Part shown: positions 33,292-41,101 of the stretch, piece after piece
How the letters are laid out: each line of letters begins with the position of its first letter
Position numbering within the stretch: position 1 is the first letter of the stretch
Assembly (NCBI GenBank): GCA_045642565.1
Contig: JAZUJE010000008.1
Location: 186,001-250,000, forward strand
Reading direction: 5' to 3'
DNA length: 64,000 nt
From: UBA1764 sp045642565
GTDB lineage: Bacteria > Bacillota > Clostridia > Peptostreptococcales > Anaerovoracaceae
Position numbers and translations under genes: made by a program
Notes under the pieces: model-generated
Database searches by the model: none
The model's input: the letters and a program-made list of their open reading frames with translations, nothing else
Told to the model about the DNA's origin: nothing

Positions 33292-34181
33292 TGATTTTTA
33301 AGACAATTGATGTAATTGGTGTGCAAATGGACTTGGGTGCTGTTCGTAAAGGCGTTGATATGGGGCCTTCAGCGATTAGACACGCAGGTCTTTTGCATAG
33401 AATGAATAATTTAAAATATAAGATTATTGATAAAGGCGATATTGTACCGGCTGTTGAGCATGGTGAAGGAAGCCCTAAAATGCGCTATGCAAAAGAAATA
33501 AATGAAGCCAATGGCAAATTATTCACATTAGTAGATATGAGCCATAAAAATGGCGATTTTCCGTTAATTTTGGGAGGGGATCATTGCATAGCAGCAGGTT
33601 CGATATCCGCAGATTGTGAGAATTTTGGTAATATAGGGGTTATTTGGATTGATGCCCATGGCGATTTTAATGATGAAAATATTACACCAACGGGTAATAT
33701 GCATGGAATGCCTTTATCTGCGGTTTGTGGACTTGGTCCAGAATCTATGGTAGATTTTACCAAAAAACGTGTAAATCCAAAAAAAGTAGTAATCATCGGA
33801 GCTAGAGATTTAGACATAGATGAAAAAGAAAAACTTAAAGCTGCTGGTGTAAGTATTTTTTCTATGGATGATATACATACCTTAGGTATGGTTGAGGTTA
33901 TGCAGCAAGCAATTAGAATTGCGACTGACGGTACTAATGGATTACATGTTAGTTTTGACATTGATGCCTTAGATCCAATTGAAGCTCCGGGGGTTGGAAC
34001 TCCGGTTTCAAATGGGCTAACTCAAAGAGAAGCATTCGTAGCTTGTGAACAGATATCCAAAGTAAGCAATCTTATTGCAATGGACTTAGTAGAGGTTAAT
34101 CCTTTATTAGATGAAAGAAATAAAACAGGAATACTTGCTACAGAATTAATATTGACTTGTTTGGGAGCGGAAAATTATTAG
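33291..34181 (+). CDS. rocF: Arginase
   Basis: Binuclear manganese ureohydrolase, 296 residues. Metal ligands: H98 in GGDHCIA, D121/H123/D125 in DAHGDFND and D223/D225 in SFDIDALDP. The N-terminus with GVQMDLGAVRKGVDMGPSAIR matches RocF-type arginases rather than agmatinase, though substrate cannot be fully fixed by sequence. It has its own extended -10 promoter with an overlapping palindrome, and a strong terminator. No other arginine-degradation gene is adjacent. Confidence 0.9.
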   Translation: MIFKTIDVIGVQMDLGAVRKGVDMGPSAIRHAGLLHRMNNLKYKIIDKGDIVPAVEHGEGSPKMRYAKEINEANGKLFTLVDMSHKNGDFPLILGGDHCIAAGSISADCENFGNIGVIWIDAHGDFNDENITPTGNMHGMPLSAVCGLGPESMVDFTKKRVNPKKVVIIGARDLDIDEKEKLKAAGVSIFSMDDIHTLGMVEVMQQAIRIATDGTNGLHVSFDIDALDPIEAPGVGTPVSNGLTQREAFVACEQISKVSNLIAMDLVEVNPLLDERNKTGILATELILTCLGAENY

Positions 34182-34194
34182 TATAACAAAATAT

Positions 34195-34240
34195 AATTAC
34201 GGTTAACCAATGTGTTTAAACCGTAATTTTTTTTATTTTT
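34195..34240 (+). terminator. Terminator after arginase
   Basis: The stem AATTACGGTT / AACCGTAATT (34195-34204 with 34219-34228) is followed by a long T run. Confidence 0.93.
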
Positions 34241-34646
34241 TTTAGAATAATGTTGCGAGATATGCAAAATGCTTTATTGAAACTTATGTATTTTATGATT
34301 TAATTGTTATATTTAGTTGCATCTAATTTAATTCTTTGTATTAAAATTACAATTATTTTAGATTTTTGCAGACAATTTTATCTTTTGCTATTGACATTTT
34401 AGGAGATATATGAAATTAAATTTATTAAATCATATATACATAAAAATGTACAGTGTTATTGAAAAATCAGGAATTTGAGCTGTTTTTTGGTGGTATAATT
34501 TATCGACAACCCCTAAAAAAACCGCTTAAATCGGCGATTTTGGGCCTTGTTCAAAAAACGTTGAAATTTCAATGCTTTCCGGCTTTTAATCAAATTCGAT
34601 ATATTTTTGATAAAAATAGCATAAAATATGGGTTATAAGTAATAAT
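34241..34646. other. Longest gene-free stretch: AT-rich, with an isolated promoter
   Basis: About 400 bases without a convincing gene. The left two thirds are very AT-rich and featureless. At 34491-34499 an extended -10 (TGG-TATAAT) reads rightward, and the roughly 100 bases after it are less AT-rich, with short G/C-containing runs and a small palindrome TTGAAATTTCAA. A 61-codon frame (34453-34638) crosses this but has no start signals and no recognisable family. The segment may give a small RNA or the leader of the GIY-YIG gene. Confidence 0.5.
34491..34499 (+). promoter_or_regulatory. Extended -10 promoter in the intergenic region
   Basis: TGG-TATAAT (hexamer 34494-34499), no clear -35. 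Transcription would start near 34506, about 140 bases before the GIY-YIG gene. Confidence 0.5.
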
Positions 34647-34907
34647 ATGTATAATAAATTGTATTTCGTTTATATATTAGAATGTGGAGACGGTAGCTTA
34701 TATACAGGGATTAGCACGAATCCTGAAAGAAGGCTGAAAGAGCATCAAAATACAAGCCGCGGCGCAAAGTATACCAAAGCTCACAAACCGGTTAAAATAG
34801 TTTTTACAGAAGAACATTTAAATAGATCGGATGCAAGTAAGAGAGAATATCAAATTAAACAACTGAGCAGGTCTGAAAAGCTTAAATTAATTAATGAGAA
34901 TAAATAA
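34647..34907 (+). CDS. GIY-YIG nuclease family protein (YhbQ/YazA-like, UPF0213)
   Basis: An 86-residue single-domain GIY-YIG protein. The FVYILECGDGSLYTGISTN stretch holds the variant GIY (here VYI) and YIG (here YTG) motifs, followed by the conserved Arg region PERRLKEHQ and the Glu in SKREYQIKQLS. Family members are small DNA nucleases of uncertain function, often near repair genes. No ribosome-binding site is visible before ATG 34647. It is followed by a bidirectional terminator. Confidence 0.9.
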   Translation: MYNKLYFVYILECGDGSLYTGISTNPERRLKEHQNTSRGAKYTKAHKPVKIVFTEEHLNRSDASKREYQIKQLSRSEKLKLINENK

Positions 34908-34948
34908 ACGCCCCGAGCTTAGAATTCCAAGGCTTAGGGCGTTTTATT
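34906..34948. terminator. Bidirectional terminator between convergent genes
   Basis: AAACGCCC (34906-34913) pairs with GGGCGTTT (34937-34944) with extra inner pairing. It is T-rich on one side and A-rich on the other, and separates the GIY-YIG gene from the leftward DUF975 gene. Confidence 0.88.
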
Positions 34949-34997
34949 ATATTTTATATGGTATTGTTCCCAAAATTTATATTTTAGGAATAGTTAT

Positions 34998-35693
34998 CTA
35001 TCTCTGGGAAGCCCACTCTTCAGAGTTTTCTTCGTCTGAATTACCAACAATATAGGCAGGATCAACCTTCAATTCTCCCATGCCATTGTTTTCAGAAGAG
35101 TTTTCAATGTTATTTACATCGAGTGTTTTGGAATCATATATTTCATTGAACAATGACATTTTGCTATGTAATTTCCAAGGTTCTACATATATTGCTAAAA
35201 TGCCACATGTTAATACTTCTAAAATATCCCAACCAATGAATGATAAATCTAATAAAAACATCTTCATTTTGTTTCCATTCATGTATTCCCTGCTCTTTGC
35301 TATTGCATCCATTGCATCAAGGCCAGGTTCTCTCATTTGGAGATAAATTGTCATGGAATATGCATAACTTTTAATTATTCCAGGAATTATGAATAACAAT
35401 GACCAAAGGACTGTAAAAAGAGTTACTAATAATTGTGACAGGAATGTATCGCCAAAACTAATTTCAAATCCTTTAAATATATTCCATTGTTCAATTTTTT
35501 CTTTCTTTGATGCGTTAAAATAAATTAAATAAAGGCCAAACATTAAAGGTCCTAAAACAAGCATATTACCTATTACAGGAATAATTGTTGCACATGAAAG
35601 TAATGCGGCGTATATGACTAATGATAAAAGTGATGCACCCCATTGAAATTTCATGTTCTCTTTTCCTAATTTTTTAAGTTCTGAAATTTTCAT
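34998..35693 (-). CDS. DUF975 family integral membrane protein
   Basis: A 231-residue membrane protein. The N-terminus MKISELKKLGKENMKFQW and the later KSYAYSMTIYLQMREPGLDAMDAIAKSREYMNGNKMKMFLLDLSF-type region are typical of DUF975; several hydrophobic segments lie at about 20-60, 95-125 and 155-180. The C-terminal 45 residues are acidic and probably cytoplasmic. Function unknown. ATG 35693 is chosen because GGAGGA lies eight bases upstream; an earlier in-frame ATG overlaps that site. It follows a small membrane protein gene by 14 bases. Confidence 0.85.
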   Translation of the reverse strand: MKISELKKLGKENMKFQWGASLLSLVIYAALLSCATIIPVIGNMLVLGPLMFGLYLIYFNASKKEKIEQWNIFKGFEISFGDTFLSQLLVTLFTVLWSLLFIIPGIIKSYAYSMTIYLQMREPGLDAMDAIAKSREYMNGNKMKMFLLDLSFIGWDILEVLTCGILAIYVEPWKLHSKMSLFNEIYDSKTLDVNNIENSSENNGMGELKVDPAYIVGNSDEENSEEWASQR

Positions 35694-35707
35694 ATATTTT
35701 TCCTCCA

Positions 35708-36172
35708 TTAATAATCAATATTTTCAACTTTTGTAAATGTAAAAGTAGTAAAACCATTAGATAATTCAAGCTTATCGTCTTTTTTTGATACAATTTCTAG
35801 GATAATTACATTTTCACCGATGGTTAACGTTAATGTGTTATTGTCAACCGTATACTCTCCAGTTTCTTCATATCCAGAAACAACATAATTCAAGCTGCCA
35901 TCTTTGTTAAATATAAGAATTTCATCTGCATAATCATTCATATATGCTCCACTCAACTTTTTGCCGGTTAAGTTTGCTACAAATTTATTTATAATAGTTG
36001 TTTGTATAGCATTTCCGTTTATATATGAATTAATATTGTTTGCTATAGTGATACCTAAAACTAATTTTGTAATGCCATTAACTATCATAAGTATAACTAT
36101 GATAATCAAAATAATTAATTTTTTCTTATCTTGTAACCAAGCAGGTATTTTTGATTCTTTCTTTTCATCCAT
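35708..36172 (-). CDS. Hypothetical single-pass membrane protein with small external beta domain
   Basis: I do not recognise the family. The 154 residues have a short charged N-terminus, a membrane segment (about 18-45) and an outer domain of about 95 residues rich in alternating beta-type residues (KDGSLNYVVSGYEETGEYTV, NTLTLTIGENVIILEI). This suggests a lipocalin-like or DUF-type barrel seen in many clostridial surface proteins. It has a strong GGAGGGG site, starts 13 bases after ruvX and precedes a DUF975 gene, so it is probably the end part of the mutSL-transporter-ruvX operon. Confidence 0.7.
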   Translation of the reverse strand: MDEKKESKIPAWLQDKKKLIILIIIVILMIVNGITKLVLGITIANNINSYINGNAIQTTIINKFVANLTGKKLSGAYMNDYADEILIFNKDGSLNYVVSGYEETGEYTVDNNTLTLTIGENVIILEIVSKKDDKLELSNGFTTFTFTKVENIDY

Positions 36173-36185
36173 AGTCTCCCCTCCT

Positions 36186-36632
36186 TTATTTATTTTCTAA
36201 AGAAAATTTAATTTTATCCATGTAGGATTGCAATATAATTATTGCAGCTTGTTTATCAATAAACTCTTTTCGTTCTTTTCTTTTCATTCCGGTTTGTAGC
36301 ATAACATTTTCAGCAATTTTTGTTGTAAATCGCTCATCCATAAATTCTAATTTTGTGGATAAACCGCTAGATTTAATTTTATTGAACAATAATTTAGCAA
36401 ATTCGCGTACTTTTTCTGTTTGGGGTGAATCGCTACCATCTAACATTAGAGGCAAACCGCATACAACAACAGATGCCTCATATTGTTTTATATACTCTAT
36501 TATTTTATCACAGTCTTTTCGAGAACCAATTCTTATTATTGTTGTTATCCCTTGGGCTGTAATAAATAATGGATCAGAAACTGCTACTCCTATTGTTTTG
36601 TCCCCAATATCTAAACCAATAACTCTATTCAT
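36186..36632 (-). CDS. ruvX: Holliday junction resolvase-like RuvX/YqgF
   Basis: A 148-residue RNase H-fold protein (YqgF family), required for rRNA 5'-end maturation in E. coli and proposed as a Holliday junction resolvase. The N-terminal GLDIGDKTIGVAVSDPL holds the first acidic residue; VVCGLPLMLDGS and MDERFTT carry the others. It overlaps the upstream ABC ATPase gene by eight bases. In relatives it follows ireB; here it has moved into an operon with mutSL and a transporter. Confidence 0.93.
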   Translation of the reverse strand: MNRVIGLDIGDKTIGVAVSDPLFITAQGITTIIRIGSRKDCDKIIEYIKQYEASVVVCGLPLMLDGSDSPQTEKVREFAKLLFNKIKSSGLSTKLEFMDERFTTKIAENVMLQTGMKRKERKEFIDKQAAIIILQSYMDKIKFSLENK

Positions 36633-37737
36633 TTTTAATTTTAATTCTTATTGAATTCCTTTCATGTTTTATACTTTTAGCATATAGTTTAATAAGATTT
36701 ATAGACATTTCATCTGAATCTGTTTCTTCTTGATTATCTATATCATAATCAATGTTCAGATGTATATCTATATTCTCCCATTTTGCTAAAATTCTTGTAT
36801 CTTTTAATTTATCTGAATAACTTACATTAACTAATAATTTTGCATCATCTTTGCTAATAACTTGCGGTGCTAATAATTCAAAGATTAGCTCTTCAAGTAT
36901 AATATTAACTTTTTTCGCTTCTGCCGGAGGCATCTCGATACTTTCAGCAAATTGTTCAAACTTTGTATCAATTGAAATAAAGTCACACTGTTTTGAAGTA
37001 ATTTCAAAGTTAAAATCTTTTAATATCTTTGTAAATGCTTTTGTTTTATCTTTTTTAGGAGTATAGAATATTTCTTGTGGTGTCCCCTCTTCATATATTG
37101 TTCCTTCATCAATGTAGAATACTCTATTAGCAATTTGCTCAGCAAATTTCATATCATGGGATACTAATAACATAGTATAACCTTGATTTGCCAAATGTTT
37201 AATAACAGTTTTGACTTCTCCAACCATAGTTGGATCTAAAGCAGAAGTTGGTTCATCAAATAGAATTACCTCTGGTTTCATAGCTAATGTCCTTGCAATA
37301 GCAACACGCTGCTTTTGGCCACCTGATAACTGTTTTGGATAATAAAGAGCAAAACTTGATAACCCAATTGAGTTTAATAATTCCATTCCTTCTTCATAAG
37401 CCTGCCGTGGATCCATATTTTTTAATTTAATTGGGGCATAGGTTATATTTTCAATCACAGTCATATGTTCAAATAAGTTAAAATTTTGAAATACCATCCC
37501 AATTGTTTGTCTTAGTTTATTGTGAGGATATTTGCCATTTGTGATTTCTTCCCCGTTCAAAAATATTTGTCCCGATGTGGGTTCTTCTAACAAATTAATC
37601 ATTTTTAAGAAAGTAGATTTGCCAGATCCCGAAGGGCCAATAATAGAAATTACATCTCCATCATAAATTTTTGTAGAGATGTTTTTTATTGGTGTAACAT
37701 TTGAATATGATTTTTTTAAGTTTAGAATTTCTATCAT
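36625..37737 (-). CDS. Polar amino-acid ABC transporter ATPase with C-terminal GHKL-like extension
   Basis: Residues 1-238 are a GlnQ/HisP-type ATPase: Walker A GPSGSGKST at 34-42, Q-loop VFQNFNLFEHMTV, signature LSGGQKQRVA and Walker B VILFDEPTSALDP. The remaining 130 residues are not part of any normal GlnQ. Pieces such as EAKKVNIILEELIFELL followed by a beta-rich segment and INLIKLYAKSIKHERNSIRIKI resemble RsbW-like GHKL ATPase domains, though the N-box Asn is lost and no G boxes are clear, so it is probably non-catalytic. It overlaps the permease fusion by four bases (ATGA). Substrate: amino acid, by family. Confidence 0.88.
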   Translation of the reverse strand: MIEILNLKKSYSNVTPIKNISTKIYDGDVISIIGPSGSGKSTFLKMINLLEEPTSGQIFLNGEEITNGKYPHNKLRQTIGMVFQNFNLFEHMTVIENITYAPIKLKNMDPRQAYEEGMELLNSIGLSSFALYYPKQLSGGQKQRVAIARTLAMKPEVILFDEPTSALDPTMVGEVKTVIKHLANQGYTMLLVSHDMKFAEQIANRVFYIDEGTIYEEGTPQEIFYTPKKDKTKAFTKILKDFNFEITSKQCDFISIDTKFEQFAESIEMPPAEAKKVNIILEELIFELLAPQVISKDDAKLLVNVSYSDKLKDTRILAKWENIDIHLNIDYDIDNQEETDSDEMSINLIKLYAKSIKHERNSIRIKIKNE

Positions 37738-39302
37738 AATTTATATTTCTGCAATACCCTTTTTTCAGATCTACTTGTAGGATCAAATTTAATCTGAATT
37801 AAATTTACTAAATATGTTAATAATACTCCAAGCAGGAAGTAAATTATAGCTGTCGAAATTAATGGAAAAAATGCTTCATAAGTTCTGGCTCTAATCAAGT
37901 CGGTCATTTTAGTTAAATCTTGAACTGCTATAAAACCTACGACTGCGGTCCCGTTTATTAGGGTAATGATTTCTCCTTTATATCTTGGAATAAATTGTTG
38001 TAAGGCTTGTGGCAAAATTATACCATTAAAAATTTGTATATCTGTAAATCCTAAACTGCGAGCCCCTTGTATTTGCTCTGTGCCAATTGAGAGAACAGAA
38101 TCTTTTAAATTTGAATATACGCTTAAAGCTACACTTATGCTAAAACCAACAATGGCTACAAAAGTTCCGGATATTTTACTTGATCTAAATATTATGTAAT
38201 ATAAAATCATCAGTATTACGACCATCGGAAGTCCATTAAAAATTCTTGAAAATACATTAAAGAACTTAGTTAATACTTTGTTATTTCTAATACATAATAA
38301 ATAAATGACAAATCCTATAACAGTTCCAAAGATTCCGGATAATATGGTAATTTCAAGTGTTGTTAAAATTCCATTCACAACCATTTTCCATCTACTTTCG
38401 TCTATTAAAGTACGAGTAATGCTTGTCTTTATTTTGCTGAATAAAGTTTTATCTTCGACCCCTTCTGTAGGAACTAATGGATATAATCCTTCTGTTGTAT
38501 AAGGATCACTGAAATCAACACTTTTTGCCCTTTCTTCAGTAATAGCAATTTCAGAAAGAGCTATATCAGCTTTATCAGCAGTAATAAAAGTTAATAACCC
38601 TGCAAAATCAACGTTAATATATTCAGGTATATAGTTGTATTTTGAACAAAAATCTTCAAATATTTCAATCTCAAATCCGGCATAACCATCTTCACTTATA
38701 TATAAATACGGTGGTGTTGTTGGATTTATTGCGACAAGAATTTTAGTGCCTGAGAATTCTTGCTTAGGCATCGTGTTATCTGTTAAATTGTCGAGCCAGC
38801 GTTGTTTTGTATTTGAAATATAGTTATTCTCTGTATTGATTCTTATATATTCGTTAAAATCTTCTTTTATCTTATTTGAAAATTCATTATCTTTAGGAAA
38901 AATTGCTCCTATTTGTTGGTCATATATTGACTCATTTAACATAGCAATTCCATCGTTATAATTAATGAATTCGAGTCCAGCTAGATATTCGGTTAAAGTG
39001 AAATTCGTTTTTCCTGCAAGTATTGAAGCTACACAATCATTTAACGTTGGATAGCTGATGCATTTACAATCTGGGTATTTACTATTAACAATATCAATAT
39101 CAATTGACCCTATAACACTAGCAAAAATCAAATCTTTTGAGTTTTCTAACTCCTTAAGATTTGCGTATTTTGGCTTTTTAGTTGAATTGCTATTTGTATA
39201 TGATGAAGTTGATGTGTAATGTTCTTCTGCTATTGAAGATGTTGTAAAAGCACTAAAAAGTAAAATAAATATTAATATTGTAGTAAAAATTTTACGTTTC
39301 AT
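37734..39302 (-). CDS. Amino-acid ABC transporter: substrate-binding/permease fusion
   Basis: A 522-residue fusion. A signal peptide (1-25) is followed by a stretch (about 40-165) that resembles the second lobe of family-3 binding proteins (VIGSIDIDIV, ILAGKTNFTLTEY, IGAIFPKDNEF). Residues about 180-275 resemble the first lobe (PPYLYISEDGYAGFEIEIFEDF, ADIALSEIAITEERAKSVDFSDPYTTEG). Then comes a HisM/GlnP permease (about 300-510) with the EAA-type loop EQIQGARSLGFTDIQIFNGIILPQA. SBP-permease fusions are known in Firmicutes, but the reversed lobe order is odd. It overlaps mutL by four bases and the ATPase gene by four. Confidence 0.88.
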   Translation of the reverse strand: MKRKIFTTILIFILLFSAFTTSSIAEEHYTSTSSYTNSNSTKKPKYANLKELENSKDLIFASVIGSIDIDIVNSKYPDCKCISYPTLNDCVASILAGKTNFTLTEYLAGLEFINYNDGIAMLNESIYDQQIGAIFPKDNEFSNKIKEDFNEYIRINTENNYISNTKQRWLDNLTDNTMPKQEFSGTKILVAINPTTPPYLYISEDGYAGFEIEIFEDFCSKYNYIPEYINVDFAGLLTFITADKADIALSEIAITEERAKSVDFSDPYTTEGLYPLVPTEGVEDKTLFSKIKTSITRTLIDESRWKMVVNGILTTLEITILSGIFGTVIGFVIYLLCIRNNKVLTKFFNVFSRIFNGLPMVVILMILYYIIFRSSKISGTFVAIVGFSISVALSVYSNLKDSVLSIGTEQIQGARSLGFTDIQIFNGIILPQALQQFIPRYKGEIITLINGTAVVGFIAVQDLTKMTDLIRARTYEAFFPLISTAIIYFLLGVLLTYLVNLIQIKFDPTSRSEKRVLQKYKL

Positions 39303-41101
39303 TTACGTTTAAAAAACCTTTCAATTTCATTTTCTGAAAATCGTAAAAAAGTTGGTCTTCCATGAGGACAAGAAAATGGATTTTCACATAAATCTAAATC
39401 ATAAAAAAGTTGTTCTATTTCTTTCTCAGAAAGTTTGTCGCCTGCTTTTATTGCAGCTTTGCAACTCGCTGATACAATACTTGCTTTTTTTTCTTGGAAA
39501 GTTCGTGGATTTTCAATATCACTATCTAATATGGTATGAACAAATATCTCTGCTTCATCGAGTTTTAATGCGGCTGGGATTTCTTTAATAATATATTTAT
39601 TTTGTCCAAATAACTCATACTTAAAACCGATTTCATTTAATAAACTACCCCATTGATTTTCTGAAGCTGTTTGCGCCGGAGTTGTATTTATCAAAATTGG
39701 AGCAATTAAAATTTGTGAAGCATTATCCTCATTATTAAACTTATTAAGTAAGCGTTCAAACATAATGCGTTCGTGTGCAGCGTGTTGATCGACTATATAT
39801 AAGTTTTTTTCATCTGTTGCTATTATATAAGTTGAAAATATTTGGGCAACTGGTACTAAGTTGTGAAATTCAAATTTATGTTCTTTTCCGAGATTTTTCT
39901 TAACTTCATTTGATATAGGAATTGTTGGAATTTCAATACTTTGCTGTTCTTCTCTCAAGTTTTCAAAGAAATCGTCTTGTTTATTGATTGACAGAAAGAT
40001 ATTATCGTTAACTGATACTTTTTCCTGTTTTTCTTGTAATTCGCAATAATTTGATTGTTTATTTACAAGATTTCCAATATTAGGAGCAGCATTTTGTGCT
40101 AAAAGCCCATTTCTTATACCTAAAATTATAAAATCTTTAACTAATGACTCATCTAAAAACTTTATTTCGGTTTTTTGCGGATGAACATTTACATCAATCT
40201 CTGAAGGGTCAATTTCTAAAAACAAATAACAAATCGGATGTCTTCCATCGAACAATTTATCACTATATGCTTCTTCGATAGCAGAATCTAAAATTTTATT
40301 CTTTACCCAGCGACCATTTACAAAGAAAACCTGCCCTCTTTTATTCGTTTTACTTGCTTCTGATCCGGAAGTATAACCATATAAGTGCAAATTCTCATTG
40401 ACGAAATCAATTTTAACAAGACTTCGCGCAATTTGAGGGCTGTAAAGGGCCAAAATCGCCTCATACAGGTCACCTTTTCCTAAAGTTGAGAAAAGTATTG
40501 TGCCATTGTTTATTAGTCTAAATTTAAGCTTTGGATATGCTAAAGCGATTTTTTGCATAAAATCTGCAATTAAGCTGCTTTCTGTATTATCCGGTTTTAA
40601 GAACTTTTTTCTGGCTGGAAGATTATAAAACAATTCACGAACAATAAAGGTACTACCATCTTCGCAAGCTACATTTGTTAGAGAACCCTCTTCCCCTCCT
40701 TCGAAAGTTATTTTTGCACCAATTTTAGAATCTGTTGGTTTTGATATACACTCTACTTTTGCAACAGCTGCAATAGACGCTAAAGCTTCCCCTCTAAATC
40801 CAAGTGAGTTAATATGATCTAAATCATATTCATTAGAAATTTTGGATGTTGCATATCTTTGGAAGGCAATTTTTAATTGTTCTTTTGCGATGCCTTTTCC
40901 ATTATCAGTGACTCTAATATATTCTTTGCCACCTTTTTTTATTTCAACAGTAATACTTGTCGAAGATGCATCTATAGCATTTTCAACTAATTCCTTGACA
41001 ATAGAAAGAGGTCTTTCGATCACCTCTCCTGCTGCAATTTTTTCTGCAAGTTCTTTTGGTAGAGCTTGAATTTTATTTGAAGAATGATAATTGTTTTTCA
41101 T
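39299..41101 (-). CDS. mutL: DNA mismatch repair protein MutL
   Basis: Mismatch-repair ATPase/nickase, 600 residues. The GHKL ATPase is at the N-terminus, with E37 and N41 in KELVENAIDA, then DNGKGI and GFRGEALASIAAV. The C-terminal dimerisation domain carries the endonuclease motif DQHA-x2-E-x4-E (VDQHAAHERIMFE), plus SCKAAIKAGDKL and CPHGRPT. It is therefore an active nickase type, as expected without MutH. It overlaps mutS by 29 bases and the transporter fusion by four. No clear Shine-Dalgarno sequence at ATG 41101. Confidence 0.97.
   Translation of the reverse strand: MKNNYHSSNKIQALPKELAEKIAAGEVIERPLSIVKELVENAIDASSTSITVEIKKGGKEYIRVTDNGKGIAKEQLKIAFQRYATSKISNEYDLDHINSLGFRGEALASIAAVAKVECISKPTDSKIGAKITFEGGEEGSLTNVACEDGSTFIVRELFYNLPARKKFLKPDNTESSLIADFMQKIALAYPKLKFRLINNGTILFSTLGKGDLYEAILALYSPQIARSLVKIDFVNENLHLYGYTSGSEASKTNKRGQVFFVNGRWVKNKILDSAIEEAYSDKLFDGRHPICYLFLEIDPSEIDVNVHPQKTEIKFLDESLVKDFIILGIRNGLLAQNAAPNIGNLVNKQSNYCELQEKQEKVSVNDNIFLSINKQDDFFENLREEQQSIEIPTIPISNEVKKNLGKEHKFEFHNLVPVAQIFSTYIIATDEKNLYIVDQHAAHERIMFERLLNKFNNEDNASQILIAPILINTTPAQTASENQWGSLLNEIGFKYELFGQNKYIIKEIPAALKLDEAEIFVHTILDSDIENPRTFQEKKASIVSASCKAAIKAGDKLSEKEIEQLFYDLDLCENPFSCPHGRPTFLRFSENEIERFFKRK

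Noticed and set aside
33581..33961. 126-residue open frame opposite arginase
   Set aside because: Antisense shadow of a gene with all metal-binding motifs intact.
34453..34638. 61-codon frame in the large intergenic region
   Set aside because: It crosses a promoter-like element, has no ribosome-binding site and no recognisable family; not called as a gene.
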